Part shown: in pieces, positions 43,810-52,948 of the stretch
Layout: every line of letters begins with the position of its first letter
Position numbering within the stretch: position 1 is the stretch's first letter
NCBI GenBank assembly: GCA_035286745.1
Contig: DATECU010000322.1
Span: 1 to 63,009, forward strand
DNA: 63,009 nucleotides
Direction: 5' to 3'
From: DATECU01 sp035286745
GTDB lineage: Bacteria > Acidobacteriota > Vicinamibacteria > Fen-336
Translations under genes and position numbers: made by a program
The notes under the pieces: model-generated
What the model was told of the DNA's origin: nothing
Databases searched by the model: none
What the model saw: only the letters and a program-made list of their open reading frames with translations

Positions 43810-43839
43810 AGCGCCTCTCGCTCGGCTGAAGGAGACCGG

Positions 43840-44799
43840 ATGCCGAAGAACAACCGCTACAAGGTCGTCATCCTGGGCTCGGGGCCCGCGGGCCTAACCG
43901 CGGCCATCTACGCCTCCCGCGCAAACCTGGAACCGTTAGTCGTGGAGGGAGGCGGGGGTGACGATCCCACCGACGTCCCCGGCGGCCAGCTCATGCTCAC
44001 CAGCGAGGTGGACAACTACCCCGGCTTCCCCGAGGGTATCCTGGGCCCCGAGCTGATGGAGCGGATGCGCAAGCAGGCCGAACGCTTCGGGACCGAGTTC
44101 GCTTCCGGGGTGCTGGTCGAGGCCAAGCTGGAGACGCGTCCTTTCACGCTGAGCTTCGGCGAAGGCAGCGTCGCCGCCGAGACCCTCATCATCGCCACCG
44201 GCGCCAAGGCCCGCTGGCTGAACCTGCCCGAAGAGCTGGAGTTCCGTACCAAGATCGGCGGCGTCTCTGCCTGCGCCACCTGCGACGGCTTCTTCTACAA
44301 GGGCAAGGAGGTGCTGGTGGTCGGCGGCGGCGACACCGCGCTGGAGGAAGCCCACTTTCTCACCAAGTTCGCAAGCAAGGTCACCGTAGTCCACCGGCGC
44401 GACGCCCTGCGCGCCTCCAAGATCATGCAGGACCGCGCCTTCCACAACCCCAAGGTCGCTTTTCTGTGGGATAGCGTGATCGAGAGGATCCTGGGCGGCC
44501 CGGGCAAGGGCGTCACCGGAGCCCTGGTGAAGAACCTGAAGACCGGGGCCGTGGGCGAGGTGGCGTGCGGGGGCATCTTCATGGCCATCGGCCACGAGCC
44601 TAACACCGTGCCCTTCCGCGGCAAGCTGGAGATGGACCCGGCCGGCTACCTGGTGACGAAGCCCGGCGCCACCGCCACCAGCGTGCCCGGCGTGTTTGCC
44701 GCCGGCGACGTGGCCGACCCCCATTATCGTCAGGCGGTCACCGCCGCCGGCAGCGGCTGCGCCGCCGCCATCGACGCCGAGCGGTTCCTGAGCCATTGA
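43840..44799 (+). CDS. trxB: Thioredoxin reductase
   Basis: This FAD/NADPH enzyme reduces thioredoxin-like proteins. Its 319 residues have the FAD-binding GSGPAGLTAAIYASRA at 13-28, GGQLMLTSEVDNYPGF near 48-63, the redox CATC (ACATCDGFF near 145), the NADPH-binding VVGGGDTALEEA near 162 and VFAAGDVADPHYRQ near 287. All residues of a low-molecular-weight TrxB are present. Its position 30 bases after the Sec protein suggests the two work together, with TrxB as direct or indirect electron source. Confidence 0.96.
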   Translation: MPKNNRYKVVILGSGPAGLTAAIYASRANLEPLVVEGGGGDDPTDVPGGQLMLTSEVDNYPGFPEGILGPELMERMRKQAERFGTEFASGVLVEAKLETRPFTLSFGEGSVAAETLIIATGAKARWLNLPEELEFRTKIGGVSACATCDGFFYKGKEVLVVGGGDTALEEAHFLTKFASKVTVVHRRDALRASKIMQDRAFHNPKVAFLWDSVIERILGGPGKGVTGALVKNLKTGAVGEVACGGIFMAIGHEPNTVPFRGKLEMDPAGYLVTKPGATATSVPGVFAAGDVADPHYRQAVTAAGSGCAAAIDAERFLSH

Positions 44800-44830
44800 T
44801 GGCGAGCTGGCAACCCTCGCCGATTCGGCG

Positions 44831-44902
44831 GGCAGCGGTCGGGGGTCAGCAACGGAACAGCCGGACTTGGCTGAGCGCTGAGAGCTGATCGCCGACCGCT
44901 TC
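44831..44902. repeat. Paired inverted GCTGA-rich repeat (family B)
   Basis: The left arm contains GCGGTCGGGGGTCAGC (44835-44850). The right arm (44869-44902) is complementary, its reverse reading GCGGTCGGCGATCAGC then TCTCAGCGCTCAGCC. It matches the arms at 17924-18029. It ends 5 bases before the ATG of the glycosyltransferase. Confidence 0.7.
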
Positions 44903-44907
44903 GTTCC

Positions 44908-46071
44908 ATGCGCGTTCTCTTCCTCGCCCCTCAGCCGTTCTTCGAGGTTCGCGGCACGCCACTGGCTGTCCTGGCCATGGTGCGGGCGCTCAGCGAGCTG
45001 GGACATGCGGTCGACCTCCTCACCTACCCCCAGGGTGAGGACGTGGATGTCCCCGGCCTTCGCCATCGCCGCAGCCTGAAGCTACCGGTCGGTCGCGTGA
45101 AGGCCGGGCCGTCGCTGACCAAGCTGCTCCTGGACCTGCCGTTCATGCTTCAGGCCTACTGGCGCATGGCCACCGGCCGCTATGACGTCGTCCACGCGGT
45201 GGAAGAGGCGGCTCACGCGGCGGCGCCGCTGGCGCGGCTGCTGGGGCTGCCGCTCATCGTCGACGTCGACTCGTCGATTCCCGACCAGCTGCGCTACTCG
45301 GGGTTCGCCAGCCGAGGCCCGCTGCTGTGGGCCGCCGAGGTGCTTGAGCGCTATGCGCTGCGCCGAGCCGCCGCCGTGGTCACCGTGTGCACCAGCCTGA
45401 CGCAAGGGGTGAAGGCACGCGCGCCCGAGGCGTTGGTCTTCCAGATCGAGGACCCGCCGCTCGTGGATCCGAAACGGCCGCCACCAGACGAGGCGGTCGC
45501 GAAACTGCGGCAGAGCCTGGGTCTCGACGCGCGCCCCGTCATCCTCTACTCCGGGAACTTCGAGCCCTACCAGGGCGTTCCGCTCCTGGTCCAGGCAGCC
45601 GCCCAGGTTCCTGAGGCGCAGTTCCTGTTCATGGGCGGTGAAGCCTCGGAGATCGAGACCATGAGGGCTGGCGCCCGGGAGCTGGGAACCGGCGATCGGT
45701 GCTTCTTCTCGGGCAAGCGGTCGCCTAGCGAGCTACCGGTCTTCTTGGCGCTGGCGGCTCTGGTGGCTTCCCCGCGCTCCAAGGGCGAGAACACGCCGTT
45801 CAAGATCTACACCTACCTGGCCTCGGGCAAGCCCCTGATCGCCACCCGCATCCCCACCCACACCCAGCTCCTCGACGACAGCCTGGCCTTCCTGGTCGAG
45901 CCGACGGCCGGAGGCCTGGCCGGTGGCATTCGTCAGGCGCTAGCGAATCCGGCCGAGGCCGCCGCGCGTGCTTCGCGCAGCCTCGCGCTGATCGAACGGG
46001 CGTACAGTCCCGCCCGCCACCGCGACAAGGTCGAGCAAGCCTACGACACCATCGCCCGGCTGCTGCGATAG
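44908..46071 (+). CDS. GT4-family glycosyltransferase
   Basis: The 387-residue GT-B protein starts MRVLFLAPQPFFEVRGTPL, the nucleotide-sugar glycosyltransferase N-domain with a glycine turn. The C-domain shows ILYSGNFEPYQGVPLLVQA near 212-230, FFSGKRSPSELPVFLALA near 268, and the donor site RSKGENTPFKIYTYLASGKPLIA near 290-312 (Glu and Lys of the family). It acts in the cytoplasm, probably on a lipid-linked or surface polysaccharide. The start follows a family B repeat closely. GT39 genes lie across the next gap on the other strand. Confidence 0.9.
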   Translation: MRVLFLAPQPFFEVRGTPLAVLAMVRALSELGHAVDLLTYPQGEDVDVPGLRHRRSLKLPVGRVKAGPSLTKLLLDLPFMLQAYWRMATGRYDVVHAVEEAAHAAAPLARLLGLPLIVDVDSSIPDQLRYSGFASRGPLLWAAEVLERYALRRAAAVVTVCTSLTQGVKARAPEALVFQIEDPPLVDPKRPPPDEAVAKLRQSLGLDARPVILYSGNFEPYQGVPLLVQAAAQVPEAQFLFMGGEASEIETMRAGARELGTGDRCFFSGKRSPSELPVFLALAALVASPRSKGENTPFKIYTYLASGKPLIATRIPTHTQLLDDSLAFLVEPTAGGLAGGIRQALANPAEAAARASRSLALIERAYSPARHRDKVEQAYDTIARLLR

Positions 46072-46090
46072 GCGAACCCAGACGACGCAA

Positions 46091-46453
46091 TTCACCACAA
46101 AGACACGAAGGACGCAAAGAACGGCGCACAAGAACAGGAACGGACCAGAGGGTTGAGGGCTGCGTGTGACACATAGGTCACGCCAACCGCCAACGGATTG
46201 GCGCCGGCGGAAGCTCCGACAGGACCTTCGCGGCCACGCAGCACCCGTGAGGAGGAGAGCACATTCCTGCTCCGGGTCAGCCACCGCTAGGCGCCTTCTC
46301 TTGCCGAGGCCTCCGCCGCGTGCCTCTCCGCTATCCTCTGTCGCCTTCGCAGCTTGCTGCCGTCGCTACCCCGCCGCGACTCGTTGCTCTCATCCTCCTG
46401 TGGTTGTCTCTTCGTTCTTTCCGTTCTTTGTGCTCTTTGTGCCTTTGTGGTGG
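46091..46453. repeat. Paired inverted CACAAAG repeat (family A') with 300-base interior
   Basis: The left arm (46091-46124) begins TTCACCACAAAGACACGAAG and ends AAAGAACGG. The right arm (46421-46453) is its complement, CCGTTCTTTGTGCTCTTTGT then GCCTTTGTGG. The arms match at about 28 of 33 positions. The interior holds no convincing gene, only short open frames with biased content. The element occupies the 396-base gap between two convergent genes (46072-46467), the largest gap in the window. Confidence 0.85.
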
Positions 46454-46467
46454 CTGTTCGTTGTTCG

Positions 46468-48510
46468 TCACCGTGCGCGCGCGGCCAGGAGGGTTCGCGA
46501 GTACCAGTCCTCGCGGGCGGGCAGGGGCCTAACGGTCAGGGCCTCGCGGCGCTGGTCCCAGCTCAGGTTGGGATCCAGCCACTCGTCCCAGGGCCTGCGT
46601 TCTGCGCGAGGCGTGGCGGGGTGCAGCAGGATTTCGCCTATGGCCCAGGGGTCGGTGGACGCCACCGGACTGATCCGGACGGCACCCACCACGCGACCGC
46701 CAAGGGGGATCGCCAGCACGTCGTGGTCAAGGACGTACTGCGGGTGTCCGTTCACCCAGCGCAGGTCCGCGCGCTCCTCACGCCGCCGCCGGCGCGCCAC
46801 CGCCTCGAAGGCGGCCCCGTCGGCACTCACCTCGATGTCCATGCTGCGCAGCAGGCGGGGGCCGTCGAGACCAGCCAGCAGCGTGACCGCATCTAGGGCG
46901 CGGGGCGGCGCGATGGTGACCGTCGACGGACGCAGTGGATCTGGCATCAGGCGCGTCTCCAGGCGCCCGTCACCGGCGAAGCCCGCTGACGCCAGAAGCT
47001 CGACCGTCGGTGCAAAGGGCGGAACGAAGTCGTGGTAGACAACGGCGGGGCCGGCCTGCGCTCTCTTCCAGTCGCCGCCCAGTGGGCCCAGCGCCTCCTC
47101 GAAGGACCGGGGCGGCGGCAGATCGCTGGGGATTCTTGGCGTGAGCACCCAGGCCACGTTCTTCGCGAAGCGAACCTGGTCCAGGTAGGGTAGCGGGTAG
47201 TGCAGGAAGCGCTCGTTCCACGGTTGGGACGCCAGCAGGGTCTCGCCGCTCTCGTAGGTCAGTCGGTAGGCGATCCCGTAGGAAGCGTAGGCGCGGCGGA
47301 TGCCGTGGGCGGCGAGCAGCTTGCGCACCGGCGCCAAGTCGGGGACGAGATAGGGAGGCGCCGAACGGTCGGCGATGCGCCAGGCGCTGAGCAGCCGGAA
47401 GCCACCGAGAAGATGCAGGCAAGCCAGAAGCAGCACCACCACCCAGGCGCGCCGGACGCCGACCCGGGCCACCGGCGCCCAGGCGGTGAGCGCGGCCCAG
47501 GGGAGGTAGAGGAGCGAGAGGAAGCGGAGCGAGGTGGGCGAAGAACGCAAAGGGAAGGGGAAGGCGGCCAGCGCCAGCGCGATCACGCCCAGGTACAACA
47601 GGGCGGTGGGCTTGCCACGCGCCGAACGCACGGCCTGGATCATGGAGACGCCGTAGATCAGGATCAGGCTGAAGGCGATCCACCCCGACAGGTAGATCAT
47701 GGACTCCGGGTCGTCGGCCAGGAGATGGACACGAGCACCCAGCAGTCCGCCGAGTGGCTCGTGGAGTCGCGGCAGCACCTCGGCCAGATGGCCGAGCATG
47801 GTCTCTTGGCCGCTGGACGCACGCAGGACCTGGGTGGCCTGGCCGGCCTCCCGCCAGATTCGGGTCCACCAGGGAGCGCTGGTCGCCACCAGGGTCAGAG
47901 CGGCGGGGAAGAGGCCCTGCGGGTGCTCCCGGCCACGCCAAACGAGATAGGCCGCCGCTGCCAAGACCACGCTGGTGGCCATCAGATGCGTCCACAGGGC
48001 GAGCCCCGCCAGGGCGCCCCAGACCGCGAGCCAGAGGAGGGGACGACCACCCACCGCCAGCAGCAGGCCCAGGCGCAGGGTCAACACCAGGAGCAGGCCC
48101 GCCAGCACCAGGCTCGTCGCATAGAACGGCGGCGGCAGCGACGACAGCAGCAAGAAGTAGGGCGGCGGGCACGCCATGAGCAAGGCGGCGGGCAGGGCGG
48201 CTCGCGAGTCGAGACCGCGGGCGAGGAAGTAGACGAGGGGGATGAGCGCCAGGCCCAGCAGGAAGTACGGTAGGCGTAGGGCTTCGGTGGTGGGCCCCAT
48301 GGCGGCCACGAAGGGGGCCGCCACCCAGGCATCGAGGGGCGAGCCATAGGGTTGGCCCCAGAGGGTGGTGCCCCGGCCCAGGTGGCGAGCCATCAGACCG
48401 ACGATGGCGGTGTCGCCGTCCGGCGGTGTCTTCAGGGCCTCGATCCAGAAGGGAACGCGAACCAGGAGCCCGACCAAGAGGGCGAAGGGGAGATGGAGGC
48501 GCCGGCTCAT
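46468..48510 (-). CDS. GT39-like membrane glycosyltransferase with C-terminal F5/8C-like domain
   Basis: The 680-residue protein has about 11 TM helices in its first 440 residues. The first loop DGDTAIVGLMARHLGRG carries the catalytic-type Asp of GT39 enzymes. After a linker, a soluble C-terminal part (about 540-660) has beta strands with RSMDIEVSADGAAFEAVAR and VVGAVRISPVASTDPW, the pattern of discoidin/F5/8C carbohydrate-binding domains. The start overlaps the upstream GT39 stop as ATGA. The donor is probably polyprenyl-phosphate sugar; the acceptor is unknown. Confidence 0.78.
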   Translation of the reverse strand: MSRRLHLPFALLVGLLVRVPFWIEALKTPPDGDTAIVGLMARHLGRGTTLWGQPYGSPLDAWVAAPFVAAMGPTTEALRLPYFLLGLALIPLVYFLARGLDSRAALPAALLMACPPPYFLLLSSLPPPFYATSLVLAGLLLVLTLRLGLLLAVGGRPLLWLAVWGALAGLALWTHLMATSVVLAAAAYLVWRGREHPQGLFPAALTLVATSAPWWTRIWREAGQATQVLRASSGQETMLGHLAEVLPRLHEPLGGLLGARVHLLADDPESMIYLSGWIAFSLILIYGVSMIQAVRSARGKPTALLYLGVIALALAAFPFPLRSSPTSLRFLSLLYLPWAALTAWAPVARVGVRRAWVVVLLLACLHLLGGFRLLSAWRIADRSAPPYLVPDLAPVRKLLAAHGIRRAYASYGIAYRLTYESGETLLASQPWNERFLHYPLPYLDQVRFAKNVAWVLTPRIPSDLPPPRSFEEALGPLGGDWKRAQAGPAVVYHDFVPPFAPTVELLASAGFAGDGRLETRLMPDPLRPSTVTIAPPRALDAVTLLAGLDGPRLLRSMDIEVSADGAAFEAVARRRRREERADLRWVNGHPQYVLDHDVLAIPLGGRVVGAVRISPVASTDPWAIGEILLHPATPRAERRPWDEWLDPNLSWDQRREALTVRPLPAREDWYSRTLLAARAR

Positions 48511-49886
48511 GGCGGCGGCGCCTCATCCGTGAGGGCCGGCGCGGGCCCGGCGAAACCGAACACCGGGTGGCGGAGGTGCATGCGGAGGCTGGGGGCGACC
48601 GAGAGGGCGAGGGCCGCCGCCACCAGGAGGGCGGCGAGCCGGCGCCGCCAGCCGGGAACCCGGAAGCTCTTGGAGCGAACGGCCACCCAGCCTACCGCTG
48701 CGAACAGGAAGATTGCCGGCATGACGGGCAGGCGATAGCGGTTGAAGCCGTGGGTGGCCACGTGGATGAGGTTGTAGTAGAGGAGAAAGCCCAGGAGCAA
48801 GACCTTGACCCGGTCGTAGGGGCCGATCGCCAGCCCGGCCACGAACAGGGCCAGGATCGTCAGGTACGGCGCCAGCATGACGCCGGCAATGGCGATGGCG
48901 ACCCACGGCCGCACCACCCCATAGGCGCCACGTTTGACGTGAATGACGGCCATGCTCTCGGCCTCCCAGAACCGGGGCATCTGTTCCCGGAGCTTCTCGA
49001 AGAACCAGGTGGGCTGCCGCTCGCGGACGACTCTCAGGCCTTCTCGGCGTGCGTAACGATACTGTTCGATCTTGCCCTCTACCGCGTAATAGATGTCGTA
49101 CACCTCCTGCCGGCTGAGGCGAGCGTTGCCCTGGAACAGGTTGAGCCCGCCGGCGGTGGAGACGGGGACGAAGGCGTGGAACACCACCCAGTTGCGGTAG
49201 GTCCAAGGGGCCACCGTGAGCAGGGCAGCCAGGGCGAAAGCCGCGGCCCGAGCCTGTCCCCCGGGGCGGGGAGCACGAAGCGCCAGCCAGAGAGCCGCGA
49301 AGGGGATGAAGTAGAGGCCGGTCTCCCGGGCCAGGATGGCAAGCCCCCAGAGGGCGCCGGCGACCGCTGCGATAGGCCAGCGGCCCTCCTCGTCCGCGGC
49401 CAACAGCCGCTCCATCGCCCACCACAGCAGCACCACGAAGAGGTTCTCCACCCAGAAGTGGGATGCGAACCAAACGAGCTCCGGGTACAGAGCGGCCATG
49501 GCTGCCGCCACCAGGCCGACTCGGGGGCCGAAGACACGGAAGCCGAGGCGCCCCAGGACCAGGACCAGGAGCGCCGTGACCACCACCTGGATCCACTTGA
49601 CGGCCTCGAAGGTGCCCGAGACCCGGAAGGGGACGGCCAGAAAGTAGGTGTAGAGCGGAGGATGGAAGATCAGCAGGTGGGTCTTGAAGGCGTCCAGGCC
49701 CACCCGGGCACTGGCCACCTGCCTGGCCCCGTCGGTCCAGGTCCGCTCGTCGGCCACCGGTCCGACGGCGGGTTCCAGCAGTAGGAAGGCCACCCGCAGC
49801 ACGAGCGCCGCCGCGGCAATGACCCAGAGGGCCTTTCTGGCCTCGTGGGCAGGCGTCACCATATGCTCGTCGGCGTGGTTGCTCAT
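48507..49886 (-). CDS. GT39-family membrane glycosyltransferase
   Basis: From the ATG at 49886 the product is 459 residues with about 9-10 TM helices. The first periplasmic loop has VADERTWTDGARQVASAR with the acidic pair, then LLIFHPPLYTYFLAV, typical of GT39/PMT_2. ARETGLYFIPFA and NWVVFHAFVPVSTAGGLNLFQG match common GT39 loops. An alternative ATG at 49862 is possible. It is coupled by ATGA to the next GT39 gene, so the two likely act on the same glycan. Confidence 0.82.
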   Translation of the reverse strand: MSNHADEHMVTPAHEARKALWVIAAAALVLRVAFLLLEPAVGPVADERTWTDGARQVASARVGLDAFKTHLLIFHPPLYTYFLAVPFRVSGTFEAVKWIQVVVTALLVLVLGRLGFRVFGPRVGLVAAAMAALYPELVWFASHFWVENLFVVLLWWAMERLLAADEEGRWPIAAVAGALWGLAILARETGLYFIPFAALWLALRAPRPGGQARAAAFALAALLTVAPWTYRNWVVFHAFVPVSTAGGLNLFQGNARLSRQEVYDIYYAVEGKIEQYRYARREGLRVVRERQPTWFFEKLREQMPRFWEAESMAVIHVKRGAYGVVRPWVAIAIAGVMLAPYLTILALFVAGLAIGPYDRVKVLLLGFLLYYNLIHVATHGFNRYRLPVMPAIFLFAAVGWVAVRSKSFRVPGWRRRLAALLVAAALALSVAPSLRMHLRHPVFGFAGPAPALTDEAPPP

Positions 49887-49986
49887 GTTGTGAAGCGGCG
49901 TCGAAACAGACCGCGGCGACGTTAGCACGGCCTCCGGTGAGCTGGTAGTCCCGGGATGCCGCGGTTTGGTCGGGAGTCGCGGGGCG

Positions 49987-49995
49987 TGCTAGAAG
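49987..49995 (+). promoter_or_regulatory. Extended -10 box, TGC-TAGAAG
   Basis: TGC-TAGAAG lies about 21 bases before the sulfatase start at 50017, giving a leader of roughly 14 bases. The context GTGCTAGAA repeats that at 59932-59941. Confidence 0.35.
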
Positions 49996-50016
49996 TGTAG
50001 CTTTGGCGCGGCCCGG

Positions 50017-52269
50017 ATGGCGCAACCCGGAGGCAGCTTGCCGCTTCAGCCCTCATCCAGAATGGCCTTCGCGATGGCGGCGGCCTCCGCCTTGGCGGCT
50101 TGCACGCCCCCGCCCAAGCCCCTCGATCTGGTCGGGGCCCAATCCGCGCTGGTCGAGGCCAGCCTCGGCGTTCGCGACCGGGCCTGGGTGGTGACCCAGC
50201 TCGGCAAGCACGTTCGCATCAACGACGTTGCGATTGAAACCCTCCCTGCCTCGCCCCCCAGCCGTCTCCGCTTCGACCTCGACATCCCCAAGGGGGCCCA
50301 CCTCAACTTCGCCCGCGGCATCTGGCCCGAGCGCCACGACGAGCCGGGGGTGGAGTTTGTGGTGAAGGTGGTGAAGAACGGGCGTGAGAGGGTCGTGTTC
50401 TCGGACCTGCTCGACCCCCTGCGACGCCCCTCTCACCGCGGCTGGGTCTTCGAGGACGTGGATCTCTCGAAGCACGCCGGCAAGAGTGTGGGGCTGATCC
50501 TGGAGACGCGCGGCTTCGACAAGGCGGACGATCCCAAGCGCGCCTTCTGGGGCGCCCCCGTCTTGACCGTCGGCGAGGACCAGGCTCCGCTCGCCATCAT
50601 CTACCTGGTGGACACCCTGCGGGCCGACCACACCCAACCCTACGGCTATTTCCGCGACACCACCCCCAAGCTCCTGGAGTTCGCGAAGGACGCGGTGGTC
50701 TTCGAGCAGGCCATCTCCCATTCCTCCTGGACCAAGCCCTCGGTCGCTTCCATCTTGACCTCACTCTTGCCCGGCCGCCATCGCGCGGTCCAGCTCCGGG
50801 ATCCGCTGGACCCCGGCCTGGTCACCCTGGCCGAGATGCTGCAGGCCAAGGGTTATGCGACGGGTGCCGCTATCGCCAACTCCGTGATCTACTCTGCCGG
50901 CACCAACTTCGAGCAGGGCTTTTCTCACTTCGCCGGCTTGCATGGCGCGGAGAACCGCCCTTCCAAGCTGGTGGAGGCCCAGGTGGTGGTGGACGAGGCC
51001 CTGCGCTTCCTGGACAGCCGCCGCGGCTTCCCGCGCTTTCTCTACATCCACACCATGGATCCCCATGTGCCTTACGCTCCGCCGCCGCCTTTCGACCGGA
51101 AGTACGAGCCGCACCCGACGCCCGGCCATCCCGGCGTCGATCCCCGCACCGACTACCTGGAGCCGCTCGACCGGGACCGGCTGATGGCGCAGTACGACGG
51201 CGACATCGCCTACGGCGACCAGGAGTTCGGCCGCTTCCTGGCCGAGCTCAAGAAGCGTGGGCTCTACGACCCCGCCACCATCGCCTTTGTGGCCGACCAT
51301 GGCGAGGAGTTCCAGGAGCACGGCCAGTTCCTGCACGGCAAGACGGTGTTCGACGAGCTGATCCAGGTGCCGCTGCTGGTCAAGTTCCCGCGCCGGCAAG
51401 ACGCCGGGAAGCGGGTGAAGCAGCAAGTGCAGACCGGCGACATCCTGCCCACCCTGCTCGAAGCTCTGGGGCTCGAGGTGCCCCGGCCGCCGACCATCGT
51501 GGGGCACCCGTTGCAGGCCGTGGTGCGCGGAGGGGCGCCGGAGCCGCCGGTGGTCTCGGAGATCAGCCACCGCGGGTTCGTCGCCAACGGTATGCGCACG
51601 CGCAAGGACAAGTACGTTCAGCGCTTCAGCCCCAAGGAAGACGAGCTGTACTTCGATCTGCTCCAGGATCCGAAAGAGGTCGTTAGCCGCCTGGAGCAGA
51701 ACAAGGAACGGGTGCGCCTGTTGCGGGCCGGGGTGGAAGCGGTGATGGTGCCCAACCCTTTCCGCCACCATCTGAGGCTGGTGGGCCCGGGAGCCTACGA
51801 CCTGAAACTGCGCACCGGGGGCTGGCTGCTGGGAGCGGAGCCCATCGGGTTCGGGACCGGTGAGCGCCTGGACGTCGAGGGGAGCGGCCGCAAGCTGAGC
51901 CTGACGGTGAGGCCGCAGCCGGGCAGACCTCGGGAGCTGGTCTTCGGGGTGCGACCCCAGGGGGCGCCCGTCTACATCGAGGGCACCAAGGACGGGAGGC
52001 CGCTCTCCGCCAAGGACCTGTGGGTCGCCGAGGAGGGGGTGCAGCCCAAGCACGCCGCCTGGCCTTGGCGGCTGCCCGAAATCGAACCCCTGGGCGACGA
52101 CGACAAGGAAAGGCTCTCCACCAACATCTTCGCGGCACCCCGATCGGAGAGGCCAGGCATCCATATCTGGCTCACCATGACCCACGCCTACACGCCGCTC
52201 GACATCGGCAACAAGGAGCGCTGCGAGGAGCTGAAGGCCCTTGGCTACGTTCAGAGCTGTCCGGGTTAG
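50017..52269 (+). CDS. Sulfatase-fold lipoprotein (alkaline phosphatase superfamily)
   Basis: The 750-residue protein has an N-terminal lipoprotein signal (RMAFAMAAASALAAC). An N-terminal beta domain spans about 35-180 and a sulfatase core about 185-530, followed by another beta domain. Core motifs are YLVDTLRADHTQPYG near 195, SSWTKPSVASILTSLLPGRH near 238-257, HTMDPHVPYAPP near 347 and FVADHGEEFQEHGQFLHG near 427. Where formylglycine sulfatases have C/S-x-P-S-R, this has Thr-Lys-Pro-Ser, so the nucleophile is probably Thr. A phospho- or phosphoethanolamine-transferase activity is as likely as sulfatase. ATG 50062 is an alternative start. Confidence 0.87.
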   Translation: MAQPGGSLPLQPSSRMAFAMAAASALAACTPPPKPLDLVGAQSALVEASLGVRDRAWVVTQLGKHVRINDVAIETLPASPPSRLRFDLDIPKGAHLNFARGIWPERHDEPGVEFVVKVVKNGRERVVFSDLLDPLRRPSHRGWVFEDVDLSKHAGKSVGLILETRGFDKADDPKRAFWGAPVLTVGEDQAPLAIIYLVDTLRADHTQPYGYFRDTTPKLLEFAKDAVVFEQAISHSSWTKPSVASILTSLLPGRHRAVQLRDPLDPGLVTLAEMLQAKGYATGAAIANSVIYSAGTNFEQGFSHFAGLHGAENRPSKLVEAQVVVDEALRFLDSRRGFPRFLYIHTMDPHVPYAPPPPFDRKYEPHPTPGHPGVDPRTDYLEPLDRDRLMAQYDGDIAYGDQEFGRFLAELKKRGLYDPATIAFVADHGEEFQEHGQFLHGKTVFDELIQVPLLVKFPRRQDAGKRVKQQVQTGDILPTLLEALGLEVPRPPTIVGHPLQAVVRGGAPEPPVVSEISHRGFVANGMRTRKDKYVQRFSPKEDELYFDLLQDPKEVVSRLEQNKERVRLLRAGVEAVMVPNPFRHHLRLVGPGAYDLKLRTGGWLLGAEPIGFGTGERLDVEGSGRKLSLTVRPQPGRPRELVFGVRPQGAPVYIEGTKDGRPLSAKDLWVAEEGVQPKHAAWPWRLPEIEPLGDDDKERLSTNIFAAPRSERPGIHIWLTMTHAYTPLDIGNKERCEELKALGYVQSCPG

Positions 52270-52273
52270 GCGG

Positions 52274-52918
52274 ATGGGTTCGCGCCTGGTCGTCTTCGAC
52301 CTCGACGGCACCCTGATCGACGCCACCCGGGACCTGGCCACCGCCGTGAACCGGGCGCTCCAGAAGCTGGTCCCCGGCACCGCTGCCATTCCGGAGGCCG
52401 TGGTCAGGAGCTTCATCGGTGAAGGCGCGCAGCTCCTGGTCTCCCGCAGCCTGGGTTTCGCCGGGGTGGAGCTTCCCCTGCAACAGGTGCTGCCGGTCTT
52501 CCTCGAGTGCTATCGGGGCTGCCTGCTCGACACCACGGTCCTCTATCCCGGCATCGAGGATACGTTAGCCGCACTGGGCGACCGCACGCTGGCCGTGCTC
52601 ACCAACAAACCGGGGGACCTCAGTCGGACCATCCTGGAGGGCCTGGGCGTCGCCTCCCGCTTCGCCCGCATCTACGGTGGCGGCGACCTGCCCGCGCGCA
52701 AGCCCGATCCCGTCGGCTTGCTGCGCTTGCTGGAGGAGAACGGCTTGCCGGCCGCTGCTGCCGTGCTGGTCGGCGACTCCGCGGTGGATGTCAAGACGGG
52801 TCGCGCCGCTTCCGTGCGCACGGTAGGCGTGACCTACGGCCTTGACCCCGAGGGGCTGCTTCGCGAAGGCCCGGACCTGCTGATCGACGACATCCGAGAG
52901 CTCCCGGCGGTGCTGTAG
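52274..52918 (+). CDS. gph: HAD-family phosphatase (phosphoglycolate phosphatase-like)
   Basis: The 214-residue protein (ATG at 52274) has the HAD motifs: FDLDGTLIDA (motif I, Asp nucleophile), VLTNKPG (motif II, Thr), RKPDP (motif III, Lys) and VGDSAVDVKTGRAA (motif IV). A helical cap, DLATAVNRALQKLV to GIEDTLAAL, places it with Gph/PgmB-type enzymes. It begins 4 bases after the sulfatase stop and lies 30 bases before the RNA ligase gene. Phosphoglycolate, a product of oxidative DNA damage, is the default substrate; a role in RNA-end repair is possible. Confidence 0.88.
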   Translation: MGSRLVVFDLDGTLIDATRDLATAVNRALQKLVPGTAAIPEAVVRSFIGEGAQLLVSRSLGFAGVELPLQQVLPVFLECYRGCLLDTTVLYPGIEDTLAALGDRTLAVLTNKPGDLSRTILEGLGVASRFARIYGGGDLPARKPDPVGLLRLLEENGLPAAAAVLVGDSAVDVKTGRAASVRTVGVTYGLDPEGLLREGPDLLIDDIRELPAVL

Positions 52919-52948
52919 CGCGTGCTCCCGAGGCAGAAGGAAGAGGGC

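Noticed and set aside
46166..47038. A plus-strand gene inside the family A' element
   Set aside because: Composition is biased (Arg/Ser/Ala), it runs antisense into a GT39 gene, and it has no ribosome site or family match.
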